Shown in pieces: positions 1 to 9,599 of a DNA stretch of 64,000 nt; the first letter of the stretch is position 1, and the number at the start of each line of letters is the position of its first letter. Origin of the DNA: Leptospiraceae bacterium (GTDB taxonomy: Bacteria; Spirochaetota; Leptospiria; Leptospirales; Leptospiraceae); the NCBI GenBank assembly GCA_022402465.1, contig JAKRSH010000017.1:162119-226118 (forward strand), written 5' to 3'. The notes beneath the pieces were generated by a model. The model had not been told where the DNA came from. It did no database searches and saw only the letters and a list, made by a program, of their open reading frames with translations. A program made the position numbers and the translations under genes.

Positions 1-906
1 ATATATTTTAGCATTTCCATAAAGACCAGTCGATTTAGGTTCTTTTGAATTTTGGTGAATCATCTTGTCAGCTTGAAAAATTGTTTCAAGAATAATGGAA
101 GATTTTTCTGGCTCTTTTGTTGTATCTTGGATATTTTTTTTATCCTTTTTAGCTGAAATCAATGAATTGGTATTTTCTGACTCTTCTGATATTTGGATTA
201 AAAAAGTATTATCATTTAAAGATACTTCTCCAGATTCTGTATCGTAAATTAATTTCTCTGCAGATAAAAATCTTTTTTTAGAAAAGATAAAGGGTCTATT
301 TGAAATCTCTAACTTTTTAGTATTATCATTATAGCTTGCATCTTCTCCAATAACGATAAGGTCATTATTTTGAATATATACTTTTCCTTCTAATACGGTT
401 CGACCTTCATTTAGGTATCGAGTAATACGATCAGCAGATATCTTAGTTTTTTGTTTATCCTTGGCAGTGTAAAATAGTCTTGGTCTACCCTCTAATAAAA
501 TTTTTTCAGTAACCTTATCATAGCTCCCTTTATTCGCATAAAAATAAGAGTTATTTTCTTCATCCTCAACTTCAACTCTTCCTTTTAACTCAGCACGAAT
601 AGCATCTTCACCAACTATTTCTATTTCACTAGAGGAAAGTTTAATTTTATTATGATAAATCCAAGCACCACCACCTAAAACAAAAACAGTCATTGGAAAT
701 CCATTGAAAGTTTTTTCCATTTGAGTAAGACTTGCACCACCCCAACGAGTAGGTATTTTATTTTTATTATTAGATTTATTGGGGATATAACTAGAATTAG
801 GCGCTTCAAAAATATTTTCTGGACCTATTAGTATTGGAGGTTGAATTCCTGAGAATATAGGAATTGAAAAGATTAGCATGAAAAATAAGATTTTAAATAC
901 TTTCAA
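1..906 (-). CDS. LptA/OstA-like LPS-transport protein, C-terminus cut by window edge
   Basis: The frame is open from a TTG at 906-904 to the left edge (302 codons, no stop), so the gene continues outside the window. The start is supported by a strong AGAAGGAG ribosome site formed by the last codons (Lys-Lys-Glu) of the upstream lptC-like gene, 3 nt away. The N-terminus is a signal peptide (about residues 1-19). From about residue 80 the protein shows repeating beta-type blocks ('KGRVEVEDEENNSYFYANKG', 'LEGKVYIQNNDLIVIGEDAS') typical of the LptA/OstA beta-jellyroll that bridges LPS across the periplasm. The family call is from this pattern and from its place after lptC and kdsA. It is longer than E. 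coli LptA (185 aa), so a fused or extended OstA protein is likely. Confidence 0.75.
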   Translation of the reverse strand, partial: MKVFKILFFMLIFSIPIFSGIQPPILIGPENIFEAPNSSYIPNKSNNKNKIPTRWGGASLTQMEKTFNGFPMTVFVLGGGAWIYHNKIKLSSSEIEIVGEDAIRAELKGRVEVEDEENNSYFYANKGSYDKVTEKILLEGRPRLFYTAKDKQKTKISADRITRYLNEGRTVLEGKVYIQNNDLIVIGEDASYNDNTKKLEISNRPFIFSKKRFLSAEKLIYDTESGEVSLNDNTFLIQISEESENTNSLISAKKDKKNIQDTTKEPEKSSIILETIFQADKMIHQNSKEPKSTGLYGNAKIY

Positions 907-909
907 ATT

Positions 910-1473
910 TTACTCCTTCTTAAATGGATTTTCTCCACCACGAGTAATAGCAGAAGGTTTTATAACTGTAAATTCGTTTAAGGCTTTTTTTGCTCTTAGT
1001 CCTTTACCTGCTATAGTAGTGCCGCTACTATAAATAAGGACCTCATCATCTGTAGTTAATTCTTCTGTATCAATACTATAGGTAAGGGATTCGGTTTTTA
1101 GAGATTTTTGATCGGGTGTAATTAAGAATATATCACCTTCTAAAGTAAGAATTTTAGTAGTATTATTTACTTCTCCTCTTTTACCTGTAAGTTTGCTTGA
1201 TACCTTATCATTTTCAAATTGAGTAAAATTTAAGTTATAAAATATAGTCCTATCTTCTTTTGGAAAGATAAAAGATTCTTCTGCTTTTAGAATCCATTCC
1301 TTCTTACCGTCTATCTGATAGCTGGTTCTTATAAAATTTCTTAAAGAAATTTGTGATCCTGATTCTTTTTCCGATTCTATCCTAAGTGTATTATTTTTCT
1401 TGCAATTTACCAAAACTGTTCCGAACAAAAGAAATATAAAGATATAAATGTTATATTTCATTGTCTTGATCAT
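910..1473 (-). CDS. lptC: LptC-like lipoprotein, LPS export
   Basis: About 187 residues. A short basic N-terminus, a hydrophobic segment and a lipobox-like 'LVNC' near residue 24 indicate a lipoprotein or inner-membrane-anchored periplasmic protein. The middle ('GKRGEVNNTTKILTLEGDIFLI', read in parts) has the LptC beta-strand pattern. LptC passes LPS from the LptBFG extractor to LptA. It lies between kdsA and the LptA-like gene, the usual Lpt context. A TTG at 1479 would extend it by two residues and overlap the kdsA stop; the ATG at 1473 is chosen. The sequence is divergent, so the call rests partly on position. Confidence 0.75.
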   Translation of the reverse strand: MIKTMKYNIYIFIFLLFGTVLVNCKKNNTLRIESEKESGSQISLRNFIRTSYQIDGKKEWILKAEESFIFPKEDRTIFYNLNFTQFENDKVSSKLTGKRGEVNNTTKILTLEGDIFLITPDQKSLKTESLTYSIDTEELTTDDEVLIYSSGTTIAGKGLRAKKALNEFTVIKPSAITRGGENPFKKE

Positions 1474-1475
1474 AT

Positions 1476-2318
1476 TCAAAAAGAAGATTTTACTAATTTA
1501 TCTATAGCTAGTAATTGTGTGAGAAGATTCTTTATGGATTTTAATGGAAATTGTGTAGTTGCATCAGATAAAGCTTTGTCTGGATCAGGATGGACTTCCA
1601 TAAATAATCCTTCTACTCCTGCTGCAACAGCACCTCTTGTCATATGTGGAATGAATTCTCTGACACCTCCCGTTATATTTCCAGCTCCTCCTGGAAGTTG
1701 GGCTGAATGAGTTGCATCAAAAATAACTGGAATTCCTAAATTGTGCAAAATCGGGATTCCCCTTATATCAAAAACTAAATTATTATAACCAAAACTGGTT
1801 CCTCGCTCAGTTATAATATATTTCTCTGATCCGGATTCTTGGATTTTAGATTTGATATGCCTACAATCTTCTGGTGCAAGAAATTGACCTTTTTTAACAT
1901 TAACCCATTTCCCAGTTTCAGCCGCTTGCGCAATAAGATCTGTTTGGCGACACAAAAATGCGGGAATCTGGTATATATCAATAACATCTTTTAATGGCTC
2001 AATATGTGAAGTTTCATGAATATCAGTGAGCACAGGAAGATTGTATTTTTTCTTAATAAATTCAAGGTTCTTGACACCTTCTAGGATTCCTGGTCCACGA
2101 TAGGATTTAACGGAAGAACGATTGGCTTTGTCAAAGGAACTTTTGAAAATATAAGTAATTCCTAGTTCTGAAGTGATATCCTTCATTTCTCCACAGACTC
2201 TATCTAGTAAATCCAGTGATTCCATAACACATGGACCTGCGATTAGAAAGAATGTATTGGATCCACCCATTTTCTTTCCAGATAAAAATTCTCTTTCTTC
2301 TACTTTATCAATCATCAT
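1476..2318 (-). CDS. kdsA: 2-dehydro-3-deoxyphosphooctonate aldolase (Kdo-8-P synthase)
   Basis: 280 residues, the usual length. It condenses phosphoenolpyruvate with arabinose 5-phosphate to give Kdo 8-phosphate for the LPS inner core, in the cytoplasm. Visible landmarks are 'FFLIAGPCVMES' near residue 24, 'SSFDKANRSS' near 60, 'LTDIHE' near 97, 'ERGTSFGYNNLV' near 170 and 'DATHSAQLPGG' near 201. The Cys in 'AGPC' sits where metal-dependent (class II, Aquifex-type) enzymes have their metal ligand; E. coli-type enzymes have Asn. Start ATG at 2318 overlaps the pyrG stop by 4 nt and has an AAGGAG site, so it is translationally coupled to pyrG. Confidence 0.96.
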   Translation of the reverse strand: MMIDKVEEREFLSGKKMGGSNTFFLIAGPCVMESLDLLDRVCGEMKDITSELGITYIFKSSFDKANRSSVKSYRGPGILEGVKNLEFIKKKYNLPVLTDIHETSHIEPLKDVIDIYQIPAFLCRQTDLIAQAAETGKWVNVKKGQFLAPEDCRHIKSKIQESGSEKYIITERGTSFGYNNLVFDIRGIPILHNLGIPVIFDATHSAQLPGGAGNITGGVREFIPHMTRGAVAAGVEGLFMEVHPDPDKALSDATTQFPLKSIKNLLTQLLAIDKLVKSSF

Positions 2319-3937
2319 TCTTCTCCTTTCTTAACGAGTTTTAAACTTTCTCTAACAAGACCTACAAATAAAGGATGAGGTTCTGTTGGTTTAGAATGAA
2401 ACTCTGGATGAAATTGAACACCAATAAACCAAGGATGACTTGGAACTTCAACAATTTCCACCAAATTCTGATCAGGTGAAAAGCCAGTAAGTTTCATTCC
2501 TTTTTTTTCAAATTCGGTTTTAAATCTTAGCGTAAATTCAAATCTATGTCTATGTCTTTCAGATATCTTTTCAGATTTATATTCTTTAAAAGCTAAAGAA
2601 TCTTTTTGGATTCTACAAGGATAAGCGCCTAATCTCATAGTTCCACCCATCTGTTCAATTTCCATTTGTTCTTCGATCATAGAGATTACTGGGTGAATTG
2701 TTTTAGGATTGAATTCAGTAGAATTAGCGGTTTTGAATCCTAATTCATTTCTTGCAAATTCAATAACTGCACACTGCATACCTAAACAGATTCCAAGGAA
2801 TGGTATCTTTTTGGTTCTTGCATATTGAATAGCTGCGACCTTACCCTCTATTCCTCTTTCGCCAAATCCACCAGGTACTAATATTCCATGAATTCCTTTT
2901 AATGCGTCTTTAATATTTGAATTTTCTAAATCTTCTGGATTGATCTTTAATACATCTACGAAAACATCATTAGCAATTCCACCATGGGATAAGGCTTCAT
3001 AAACTGAGCGGTATGCATCCTGAAGAGAAATATATTTACCAATCAAAGCAATTTTTACTTTCTTCTTTGAATTACGTACAGTCTTAACAATGCTATCCCA
3101 TTTAGCAAAGTTCAATTTTTTGAGTTCCATACCCAATGTTTTTAGAACAACTTCATCTAATTTTTCTTCTCTATACATTTGTGGTATTTCATATATAGAA
3201 TAAGTTATATCTGTAGCGGAGATGACATTCTCTTCTTTTACATTACAGAATAAGGAAATTTTATTTTTCATTTCTTGAGAAAGAGGCTTCTGTATTCTGC
3301 AAATTAAAATATCAGGCTGAATTCCCAAGGCTAATAATTCCTTTACTGAATGTTGTGTAGGCTTTGTTTTTGCTTCACCTGCTGCGGTGATTGTCGGGAC
3401 AAGAGTTAGGTGAATGAACATCACTTGGCTTGAGCCATGCTCATATCTCATTTGTCGAATAGCTTCTAAGAAAGGAACTGATTCAATATCACCTACTGTT
3501 CCACCAATTTCCACAATTACAAAATCAGTTTCATTTTCACGAGAAAGAGTATAAATTCTGTTCCGTATTTCATTTGTTATATGAGGAACAACTTGTACAG
3601 TACGTCCTAGATAATCTCCTTTACGTTCCCTTTCAATTACGGAATGATAAATTTGACCAGTTGATACAGAATTCTTACGTGAGAGTTTAGAGTGAGTAAA
3701 CCTTTCATAATAGCCTAAATCTAAATCAGTTTCTGCTCCATCTTCGGTAACGTAAACTTCTCCATGCTGATAAGGACTCATAGTTCCAGGATCCACATTA
3801 ATATAGGGATCCATTTTTTGTAAAGATACGGAATATCCACGAGATTCAAGCAAGGTTCCTAGGGCTGCAACGGTAACACCTTTCCCCAAGGAAGAAGAAA
3901 CTCCACCAGTTATAAAAATAAATTTAGTTTTCTGCAT
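2315..3937 (-). CDS. pyrG: CTP synthase
   Basis: 540 residues, full length. It aminates UTP to CTP using glutamine and ATP. The N-terminal amidoligase domain begins with 'FIFITGGVSSSLGKGV' (P-loop near residue 17) and 'KMDPYINVDPGTMSPYQHGE'. The C-terminal class I glutamine amidotransferase domain has the nucleophile Cys in 'LGICLGMQC' (about 384) and the His/Glu pair in 'VQFHPEFHS' (about 510). CTP is needed to make CMP-Kdo, which fits its place directly before kdsA; this order is known in other bacteria. No truncation or odd residues seen. Confidence 0.97.
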   Translation of the reverse strand: MQKTKFIFITGGVSSSLGKGVTVAALGTLLESRGYSVSLQKMDPYINVDPGTMSPYQHGEVYVTEDGAETDLDLGYYERFTHSKLSRKNSVSTGQIYHSVIERERKGDYLGRTVQVVPHITNEIRNRIYTLSRENETDFVIVEIGGTVGDIESVPFLEAIRQMRYEHGSSQVMFIHLTLVPTITAAGEAKTKPTQHSVKELLALGIQPDILICRIQKPLSQEMKNKISLFCNVKEENVISATDITYSIYEIPQMYREEKLDEVVLKTLGMELKKLNFAKWDSIVKTVRNSKKKVKIALIGKYISLQDAYRSVYEALSHGGIANDVFVDVLKINPEDLENSNIKDALKGIHGILVPGGFGERGIEGKVAAIQYARTKKIPFLGICLGMQCAVIEFARNELGFKTANSTEFNPKTIHPVISMIEEQMEIEQMGGTMRLGAYPCRIQKDSLAFKEYKSEKISERHRHRFEFTLRFKTEFEKKGMKLTGFSPDQNLVEIVEVPSHPWFIGVQFHPEFHSKPTEPHPLFVGLVRESLKLVKKGEE

Positions 3938-3951
3938 ACCTTTGCTATTAT

Positions 3952-4437
3952 TTACTTCCCATTGCTTTCTTCCAGTTTTTTTAAAATCCCAGTGGTAGAT
4001 TTACCTGCTGTAAATGGCAAAATTTTGACTTCTCCACCCCATGATTGAATAGTTTTGGTTTCTGGAAGTGATTCTGCCTCATAATCGCCACCTTTGGTAT
4101 GAATCTGAGGTTGGATGAGTTTAAGTAGCTCTATGGGTGTGCTCTCTGAAAAAATTGTTATATAGGAAATAGATTCCAAAGCAGCAAGAACATAGGCACG
4201 ATCTTCCTCCGAGTTGATAGGTCTTCTTGGACCCTTAAGTGATTGAACGGAGCTATCTGAATTCAAACCTAACCAAAGTACATCTCCTAATTTTCTTGCT
4301 TGGTTTAAATATTGAACATGGCCTCTATGTAATATATCAAAACAGCCATTGGTAAAGACAATTCTCTTACCCTCCAGAGATTTTTTAATTTGATCTATTT
4401 TTGAATAAGGTATGATTTTGTTTTCTAAAGAATTCAT
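3952..4437 (-). CDS. rfaE2: D-glycero-beta-D-manno-heptose 1-phosphate adenylyltransferase (HldE C-domain)
   Basis: About 161 residues. It adenylates heptose 1-phosphate to ADP-heptose for the LPS inner core. The nucleotidyltransferase signature 'FTNGCFDILHRGHVQYL' (HxGH = HRGH) is near residue 28 and 'KSTTGILKKL' closes the domain. In E. coli this domain is fused to the kinase as HldE; here it is a separate gene directly after rfaE1. The longest frame begins at a TTG (4455) inside the rfaE1 end; the ATG at 4437, 7 nt after a TAGG, is preferred. Confidence 0.93.
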   Translation of the reverse strand: MNSLENKIIPYSKIDQIKKSLEGKRIVFTNGCFDILHRGHVQYLNQARKLGDVLWLGLNSDSSVQSLKGPRRPINSEEDRAYVLAALESISYITIFSESTPIELLKLIQPQIHTKGGDYEAESLPETKTIQSWGGEVKILPFTAGKSTTGILKKLEESNGK

Positions 4438-4445
4438 TTTATTGC

Positions 4446-5456
4446 CTAAAGCCAAACATTGAGTTCATTTAATTTTTCCTCAATCTCTTCTACAGTTGCA
4501 CTAGCAGCACCCAATTTACCAACAACAACTCCTGCTGCAGCATTAGCTACGAGCGAAGCCTCTACTTCATTTAAACCTGCTGCGTGGTAAGCTGTATATA
4601 CAGTAATCACTGTATCACCTGCACCCGTTACATCAAAAACCTCTCTTGCTACTGTTGGAATATGATGAATACTTGCATTTTTTGCTAAAAAAACTGACAT
4701 ACCTTTTTCACCACGAGTAATCATGAGTGCATTTGGTTGAATTTTATTTATAATAATCTTACAAGCATCTAAAATATCTTCATCGGTTTCTAAAACTTTA
4801 CCAATCGCCTTTCCAGCTTCATGATGGTTTGGAGTTAAAATACTTACATTTTTATAATTAAAAAAATGGCTTACTTGGGGATCAACAGTCACTATTTTCT
4901 TTTTTTCTTTACAATATTTAGTAACTCTATCAATAAAGCTTGGGGATAGAATGCCCTTATCATAATCAGAGAGTATCACTGCATCACATTGTTCTATCTT
5001 TTGTTCAAGTTGTTTAAAAAGCGTATCTTCCTCTTCTGAATCTATGAAGATGATTTCTTCTCGATCAATTCTACAAACCTGTTGGTGCCCAGCTAAAACT
5101 CGTGTTTTCACAATCGTTGGAATTTCCTTGGATTTCATGAGTAAAAGATCTAAGGGTTTTATATTTTCTTCTATGAGAAGTTTTTCTAATTTTTCTCCAG
5201 CAGCATCATTTCCAATTCGACCCATAGCTACCATTTGTGTGTTGAGAGTGTGCAAATTCTTAATTACATTCCCTGCACCTCCCAGTTTTGTTTCTTCCTT
5301 TCTGACCCAAACAACTGGGACAGGGGCTTCGGGGGATATTCTATGAACCTGACCAATTAAATACTCATCTAAGATATAATCACCGATTACACAAATTTTT
5401 AAATTCGGTAAGGTTTCGCTTGCGTTTTTAAACCTTTCTTTGCTAATTCTTTCCAT
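4446..5456 (-). CDS. rfaE1: D-glycero-beta-D-manno-heptose-7-phosphate kinase (HldE N-domain)
   Basis: 336 residues, PfkB/ribokinase fold. It phosphorylates heptose 7-phosphate to the 1,7-bisphosphate. Landmarks are 'ICVIGDYILDEYLIGQ' near residue 21, the substrate loop 'ETKLGGAGNV' near 55, and the C-terminal PfkB signature 'DVTGAGDTVI' near 275 with its catalytic Asp. It is the first gene of the rfaE1-rfaE2-pyrG-kdsA-lptC-lptA run. GmhA, the first step of the same pathway, is at 29008-29589; the phosphatase GmhB and epimerase HldD are not in the window. Confidence 0.94.
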   Translation of the reverse strand: MERISKERFKNASETLPNLKICVIGDYILDEYLIGQVHRISPEAPVPVVWVRKEETKLGGAGNVIKNLHTLNTQMVAMGRIGNDAAGEKLEKLLIEENIKPLDLLLMKSKEIPTIVKTRVLAGHQQVCRIDREEIIFIDSEEEDTLFKQLEQKIEQCDAVILSDYDKGILSPSFIDRVTKYCKEKKKIVTVDPQVSHFFNYKNVSILTPNHHEAGKAIGKVLETDEDILDACKIIINKIQPNALMITRGEKGMSVFLAKNASIHHIPTVAREVFDVTGAGDTVITVYTAYHAAGLNEVEASLVANAAAGVVVGKLGAASATVEEIEEKLNELNVWL

Positions 5457-5514
5457 CTTTGTAAAGTATTCAAAACTTCTTTACAAAATAAAGCAAGAAA
5501 TCGAAAGATAGATA

Positions 5515-6132
5515 GTGCCTCCAAGTTCTATTCCGATTTTTCCTTTACCAGAAGTCATTCTTTATCCTGGAACATTTTTACCTCTTCATGTATTTGAGCC
5601 TAGGTATAGATCTATGATAGAGTATTGTTCAGAGTCAGAGAATGAGATTGCAATTGCAGCAATTATTCCTCAGGGGAATAAAAAGGAAGCCTCTAGTAGG
5701 ATCGCTATTGAAGAAATCTTTGGTTGGGGAAAGATCATTAACAAGGACTACTTACCCGATGGAAGATCCAATATTATCATTGAGGGTAAGGGCTTACTGG
5801 AACTAAAAGGATATCTTTCTACTGAACCATTTCTAATTGGTCAAGTGGAAGAATACAAAACAATCCCTTCCCCCTTAAATGATTCAAATTTTCAAAACCA
5901 AATCTTAAATCTGATTCACTTAACCAAAAGGATACTACTTTCCGATGGGGCACCTGAAGAACTTCTTGTTAAAATCAATCAGCTATCCAGACATCCCTAT
6001 CCAGTTGATTTCATAACGAGTATTCTTCACTTTGAATTTATTCAAAAACAAGCAATTTTAATTGAAAAGGATCCTTTTCAAAAATCAGAATTGCTTCTTT
6101 CTATTTTAGAAAAAATTAATTTGCAAGAGTAA
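5515..6132 (+). CDS. Lon protease N-terminal (substrate-binding) domain protein
   Basis: 205 residues, GTG start. The N-terminus 'IPIFPLPEVILYPGTFLPLH' followed by 'FEPRYRSMIE' is the hallmark of the LON substrate-binding (PUA-like) domain; the AAA and protease parts of Lon are absent. Stand-alone proteins of this type are common in bacteria and their role is not settled; a part in proteolysis or RNA/peptide binding is only inferred. It is divergent from rfaE1 (58 nt apart) and its 3' end overlaps the convergent gene at 6116 by 17 nt. Confidence 0.85.
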   Translation: MPPSSIPIFPLPEVILYPGTFLPLHVFEPRYRSMIEYCSESENEIAIAAIIPQGNKKEASSRIAIEEIFGWGKIINKDYLPDGRSNIIIEGKGLLELKGYLSTEPFLIGQVEEYKTIPSPLNDSNFQNQILNLIHLTKRILLSDGAPEELLVKINQLSRHPYPVDFITSILHFEFIQKQAILIEKDPFQKSELLLSILEKINLQE

Positions 6133-6730
6133 GCCAAAAATAATAAAACTCAGGAAAATTAAAATTTTCTTTATCTTGGATAAAAAGACCCTTTTTCTCA
6201 TTATCCTTCATCTTAGGAATATAATAAAAAGATTGTCTTGGAGTTCTTAGATACACTTTACCCATTTGTGTATCTAGTATTGAGTCTAAAATTTTAGGAA
6301 AAAGACATTGGTCTGTTTCTAAAAAACCAAAACCAACGATTTGATCATCCTCTTGCCATTCCCATTTTTCGGCTATTGGAAGGCCGTTCATGGGTATTCT
6401 GTATTCGAATTTAGATTGATCAACCAATCTAGGGAAAAGTTGATTCCATTCCTGAGGTAAACAGGAAAAATCCCATTTTTTCTTAGATAAGGATTTTCTA
6501 AATTCTATATTAGGATTCTGTAATGGAAAAGTTGAGCCATATATTTTTTTAGTGCTAAGTGCTCTAAGAGTCAAGAAAGAGAAAGATAAAAGCTCAGCTT
6601 TGGTAAATTGACTTACATCCCAAGTTTCATCCTTTTCCAATTCAGAAAGATACATAGTATCCAATCCATAGGGATCACGATGAGGGAAAGGTTTATTGAT
6701 CTTGAGTAAAGATGGATTTGTATCTTCCAT
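6116..6730 (-). CDS. hypothetical protein
   Basis: About 204 residues, not recognised. No signal peptide, membrane segment or known motif is visible. It is rich in Trp, Phe and Leu with a hydrophobic end ('FPEFYYFWLTLAN'), consistent with a compact soluble domain. The longest frame starts at TTG 6778, but that codon lies inside the terminator stem downstream of the acyl-CoA synthetase gene; the ATG at 6730 (reading MEDTNPSLLK) is more likely. The 3' end overlaps the Lon-domain gene tail to tail. Confidence 0.7.
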   Translation of the reverse strand: MEDTNPSLLKINKPFPHRDPYGLDTMYLSELEKDETWDVSQFTKAELLSFSFLTLRALSTKKIYGSTFPLQNPNIEFRKSLSKKKWDFSCLPQEWNQLFPRLVDQSKFEYRIPMNGLPIAEKWEWQEDDQIVGFGFLETDQCLFPKILDSILDTQMGKVYLRTPRQSFYYIPKMKDNEKKGLFIQDKENFNFPEFYYFWLTLAN

Positions 6731-6763
6731 AAGTTCATTATCGGAATGAAAGATTTTTAGCAC

Positions 6764-6797
6764 AAAAAAAAAGTCCAAGACCTTCTGACCTTGGACT
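6764..6797 (-). terminator. Rho-independent terminator after the acyl-CoA synthetase gene
   Basis: On the minus strand an 8-bp stem (AGTCCAAG at 6772-6779 pairing with CTTGGACT at 6790-6797, 10-nt loop) is followed by a run of nine T (A-run 6764-6772 on plus). It lies just downstream of the stop at 6837, separating that gene from the next minus-strand gene. Confidence 0.85.
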
Positions 6798-6836
6798 CAC
6801 TTTTCTAAAAAGACTTGGGACTAAAAAGTAATTTGT

Positions 6837-8867
6837 TTAGTCGTTGTACACTTCTTTAATCTTTTTAATGTATTTTTCTGTAATTATATGTCTCTTCATT
6901 TTATGTAGATTTGTTAATTCATCACCTACTTCAAATTGTTTTGTAATTAAGAAAAATGGAGTAACTTGCTCAAAGGATTTGAATCCAGTCTTTGTGCTAT
7001 TGAGTGTCTTGATTTCTTTTTTGTATAAATCAAGAACTTTTGAATTGGTGATCAAGGCTTCTTTATCTGAAGAATCAATTCCGTTTTCCTTACACCAAGA
7101 ACTCAAATGATCAAAATCAGGAATGATTATGGCTCCAAGGTTCTTTTGATCTTGGCCAATCACCATACACTGGTTGATAAAAGGAGATTCTGTAAGCTTA
7201 TTCTCTATTGGAACCGGTTCTACGTTTTCTCCACCTAGAAGAACAACTGTATCCTTAGCTCGACCTGTTAAGGTAAGAGTGTATTTATAGTTGATCATTC
7301 CAATATCACCCGTATCCATCCAATTGTCTTTAAGTGCCTTGTTGGTTGCTTCTGGGTTCATAAAATAACCCTTCATCACCTGAGGTCCTCTAACATGAAT
7401 TACACCCTTCTTACCTATAGAACCTGCAAGAATTTTCTGGTTAGAGTCAATATGAGTTAAAATATTTCCATGGTCATCTCGGATTTGGATTTCAGTCTCA
7501 GGAGTTAGAACACCAACTGAGCCTTGGATCAATTTCTTGAAGGTTCTAACACAGACAACAGGGCTAGTCTCAGTCATTCCATAACCTTCTAGAACGTTGA
7601 TGCCAATATCATTAAAGAAAGCATCTACGTGCTTTTGAAGAGCACCACCACCTGAAACCGAGGCAATCAATTGACCACCAGTAGCTTCGCGGATTTTAGA
7701 AAGCACCAATTTATCCAAGGTAAAATTATTTAGGAACAAGCCAAGCACACCAGGGATCAGTCCTAACCAACTTAAATTTCCCAATGCCTCAGTGAAAAAA
7801 ATTGCAAAGCCTGCGATGGAAACAAGAAATGGACCAGTCAAGAAGAGCATCAATAATGAAGTTAGACCTTTGAAAAGGGAAACAAAAATGTTTCTTCCTG
7901 TGTAGTCCACTTCGTTCCCTTTGATGAAACGCTTCGCTGCTTGGTAATTTTTAGAAAACCAATAAGCCAAATTGAAAAGTCCACGTCTGAGCGCTGGAGT
8001 TTGCTTTGGATCATTGATACGAGTATAAATTCCAGAATAGATATTTTCCCATAATCTTGGAGCAGAAGCCATGAAGGTTGGTTTTACCTTTTTCATGTCA
8101 TCTCTTAGATCTCTAACATTGGTATAATAGGTCGATGCACCAGCAGAGATTGCTAGGTATTCAAAAACTCTCTCAAATACGTGCCAAACGGGAAGAATTG
8201 AAAGCATTCTCTCTGTGCTTCGAATTTCAATCATCTTACCTAAAATTTGTGTACACTGATGCATCATATTAGAGTGCATAAGCATAACGCCTTTTGGTGA
8301 ACCAGTAGTCCCGGAAGTATAAATCATAGTAAAAAGATCATCAGGTTTGATACCTGCTATTCGTTCTTCCGCTTTCTTTGAACCAGAGGAACGAAGCTTA
8401 TTCCCTTTCTCAATTAAGTCATACATACTAAGGGTATCTTTAGATTGCGACTTAGGATCCATCATTATAATGGTTTTCACTTGACCGAGTTGTGATTTAT
8501 TTTTATTGAATTTCTCTAGCATTTTGTCATTTTCAATGAAAACAACCTTAGACTCGGAATGGTTTAAAATATATACTATCTCTGAATCAGTAACATCGGT
8601 TCCTCGAGGAACATCAGCGGCACCTGCGAGAATGATACCATAATCAGCAATAATCCACTCAATGCGATTGTCAGCTAGTATGGCGACTCTCTCTCTAGCA
8701 TCTATACCCAAATCGATCAAGGCTTCCGCTAGAGCGATTCCCGTATCATAAAGTTCCTTGTAGGTAGTTGCCTGAAACTCTTTCTTTTCATTTTTCGTGC
8801 AGAATGCAGGTGAATTTGCAAACTTCTCAGCTGTAACTTTAAATAACTCTGCCAAATTTGAAGGCAT
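6837..8867 (-). CDS. long-chain acyl-CoA synthetase (AMP-forming)
   Basis: 676 residues, ANL superfamily. It activates fatty acids with ATP and CoA. The P-loop '[16 protein letters not shown]' is near residue 185, the A5 '[10 protein letters not shown]' near 433, and 'WMDTGDIG' near 517 carries the adenylate-contacting Asp. Residues of about 335-380 are strongly hydrophobic ('[20 protein letters not shown]' and following) between the N-terminal subdomains; this suggests two membrane segments or a membrane-lying insert, unlike soluble FadD. It stands alone with about 210 nt upstream and its own terminator, so it is probably a single-gene unit. Substrate chain length cannot be told from sequence. 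Confidence 0.92.
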   Translation of the reverse strand: MPSNLAELFKVTAEKFANSPAFCTKNEKKEFQATTYKELYDTGIALAEALIDLGIDARERVAILADNRIEWIIADYGIILAGAADVPRGTDVTDSEIVYILNHSESKVVFIENDKMLEKFNKNKSQLGQVKTIIMMDPKSQSKDTLSMYDLIEKGNKLRSSGSKKAEERIAGIKPDDLFTMIYTSGTTGSPKGVMLMHSNMMHQCTQILGKMIEIRSTERMLSILPVWHVFERVFEYLAISAGASTYYTNVRDLRDDMKKVKPTFMASAPRLWENIYSGIYTRINDPKQTPALRRGLFNLAYWFSKNYQAAKRFIKGNEVDYTGRNIFVSLFKGLTSLLMLFLTGPFLVSIAGFAIFFTEALGNLSWLGLIPGVLGLFLNNFTLDKLVLSKIREATGGQLIASVSGGGALQKHVDAFFNDIGINVLEGYGMTETSPVVCVRTFKKLIQGSVGVLTPETEIQIRDDHGNILTHIDSNQKILAGSIGKKGVIHVRGPQVMKGYFMNPEATNKALKDNWMDTGDIGMINYKYTLTLTGRAKDTVVLLGGENVEPVPIENKLTESPFINQCMVIGQDQKNLGAIIIPDFDHLSSWCKENGIDSSDKEALITNSKVLDLYKKEIKTLNSTKTGFKSFEQVTPFFLITKQFEVGDELTNLHKMKRHIITEKYIKKIKEVYND

Positions 8868-9081
8868 AAACGATCTCCCTTAATGACTCAATTGATAATT
8901 CTTAGGCTAAGCACGAATGTTTAAAATAACTCAAAAAGATCAAGTGAATTCTATAATTTCGTAAAAGATATTCTAAGAAGCTAAGGACCTTTTTGAAAGT
9001 ATATTCAAGAAAAAGAATCCTTAGAGTATTTCCTATTAGAATCCATCAATCCTGAGAGACAACTGGTTTTTTTGGAAAAAA

Positions 9082-9591
9082 TCAATCTAAAGATTTCCAA
9101 GTCTCCATACGAGCTTTCAATCCTGGATAATCTGATGGTTGAATTCCCAATTGCCTATAAATTAAGTTGCCTTTTCTGGAAAAAACTAAGAAGCTTGGCA
9201 ATCCTTCTAATTGAAAAATATCAATAAAGACATGGTGGGTGTCAAGAAGGCTAGTATAACTCATTTTCCATGACTTAGCCTTAGCTTCAATTTCTTCTGG
9301 GCTTTTATCCGTATCTGTGTTTATACCTAAAAAAACAAAACCACTCCCAGCTGAAGTCTGAAGTTTTTCAATAACAGGTACTGATTTTTCACACGGAGTG
9401 CACCAAGTTGCCCAAACATCGATTACCAGAATTTTCCCATCAAAATCCTGAAAAGAGATTTCTTCTCCATTCCAATCCAAAAGACTTAATTTGGGTAGTT
9501 TATAGACCGCAGAATCCTCATTTGAAATCTTGCAATTAACAGAAAAAAATAAAATTTGAAAAATAAGAAAGAGATAGATTTTGTTCATCAT
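9082..9591 (-). CDS. TlpA/ResA-like thioredoxin-fold lipoprotein
   Basis: About 169 residues. Signal sequence with a lipobox-like 'FSVNC' near residue 20, then an AhpC/TSA-type thioredoxin fold with the redox pair in 'DVWATWCTPCEKSVPV' (CxxC = CTPC) and the cis-Pro in 'EGLPSFLVF'. It probably acts as a periplasmic thiol-disulfide reductase, for example in cytochrome c or cysteine-protein maturation; the partner is unknown. The frame could start at 9627, but that would precede the signal peptide by 12 residues and run into the divergent gene; ATG at 9591 is chosen. Confidence 0.88.
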   Translation of the reverse strand: MMNKIYLFLIFQILFFSVNCKISNEDSAVYKLPKLSLLDWNGEEISFQDFDGKILVIDVWATWCTPCEKSVPVIEKLQTSAGSGFVFLGINTDTDKSPEEIEAKAKSWKMSYTSLLDTHHVFIDIFQLEGLPSFLVFSRKGNLIYRQLGIQPSDYPGLKARMETWKSLD

Positions 9592-9599
9592 AGGTTCCA

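Noticed and set aside
6731..6778. Longer N-terminus of the unknown gene at 6116
   Set aside because: Its TTG lies inside the terminator stem of the upstream gene.
8868..9081. Small gene between the acyl-CoA synthetase and TlpA-like genes
   Set aside because: No frame with a ribosome site or plausible composition; treated as promoter and 3' untranslated space.
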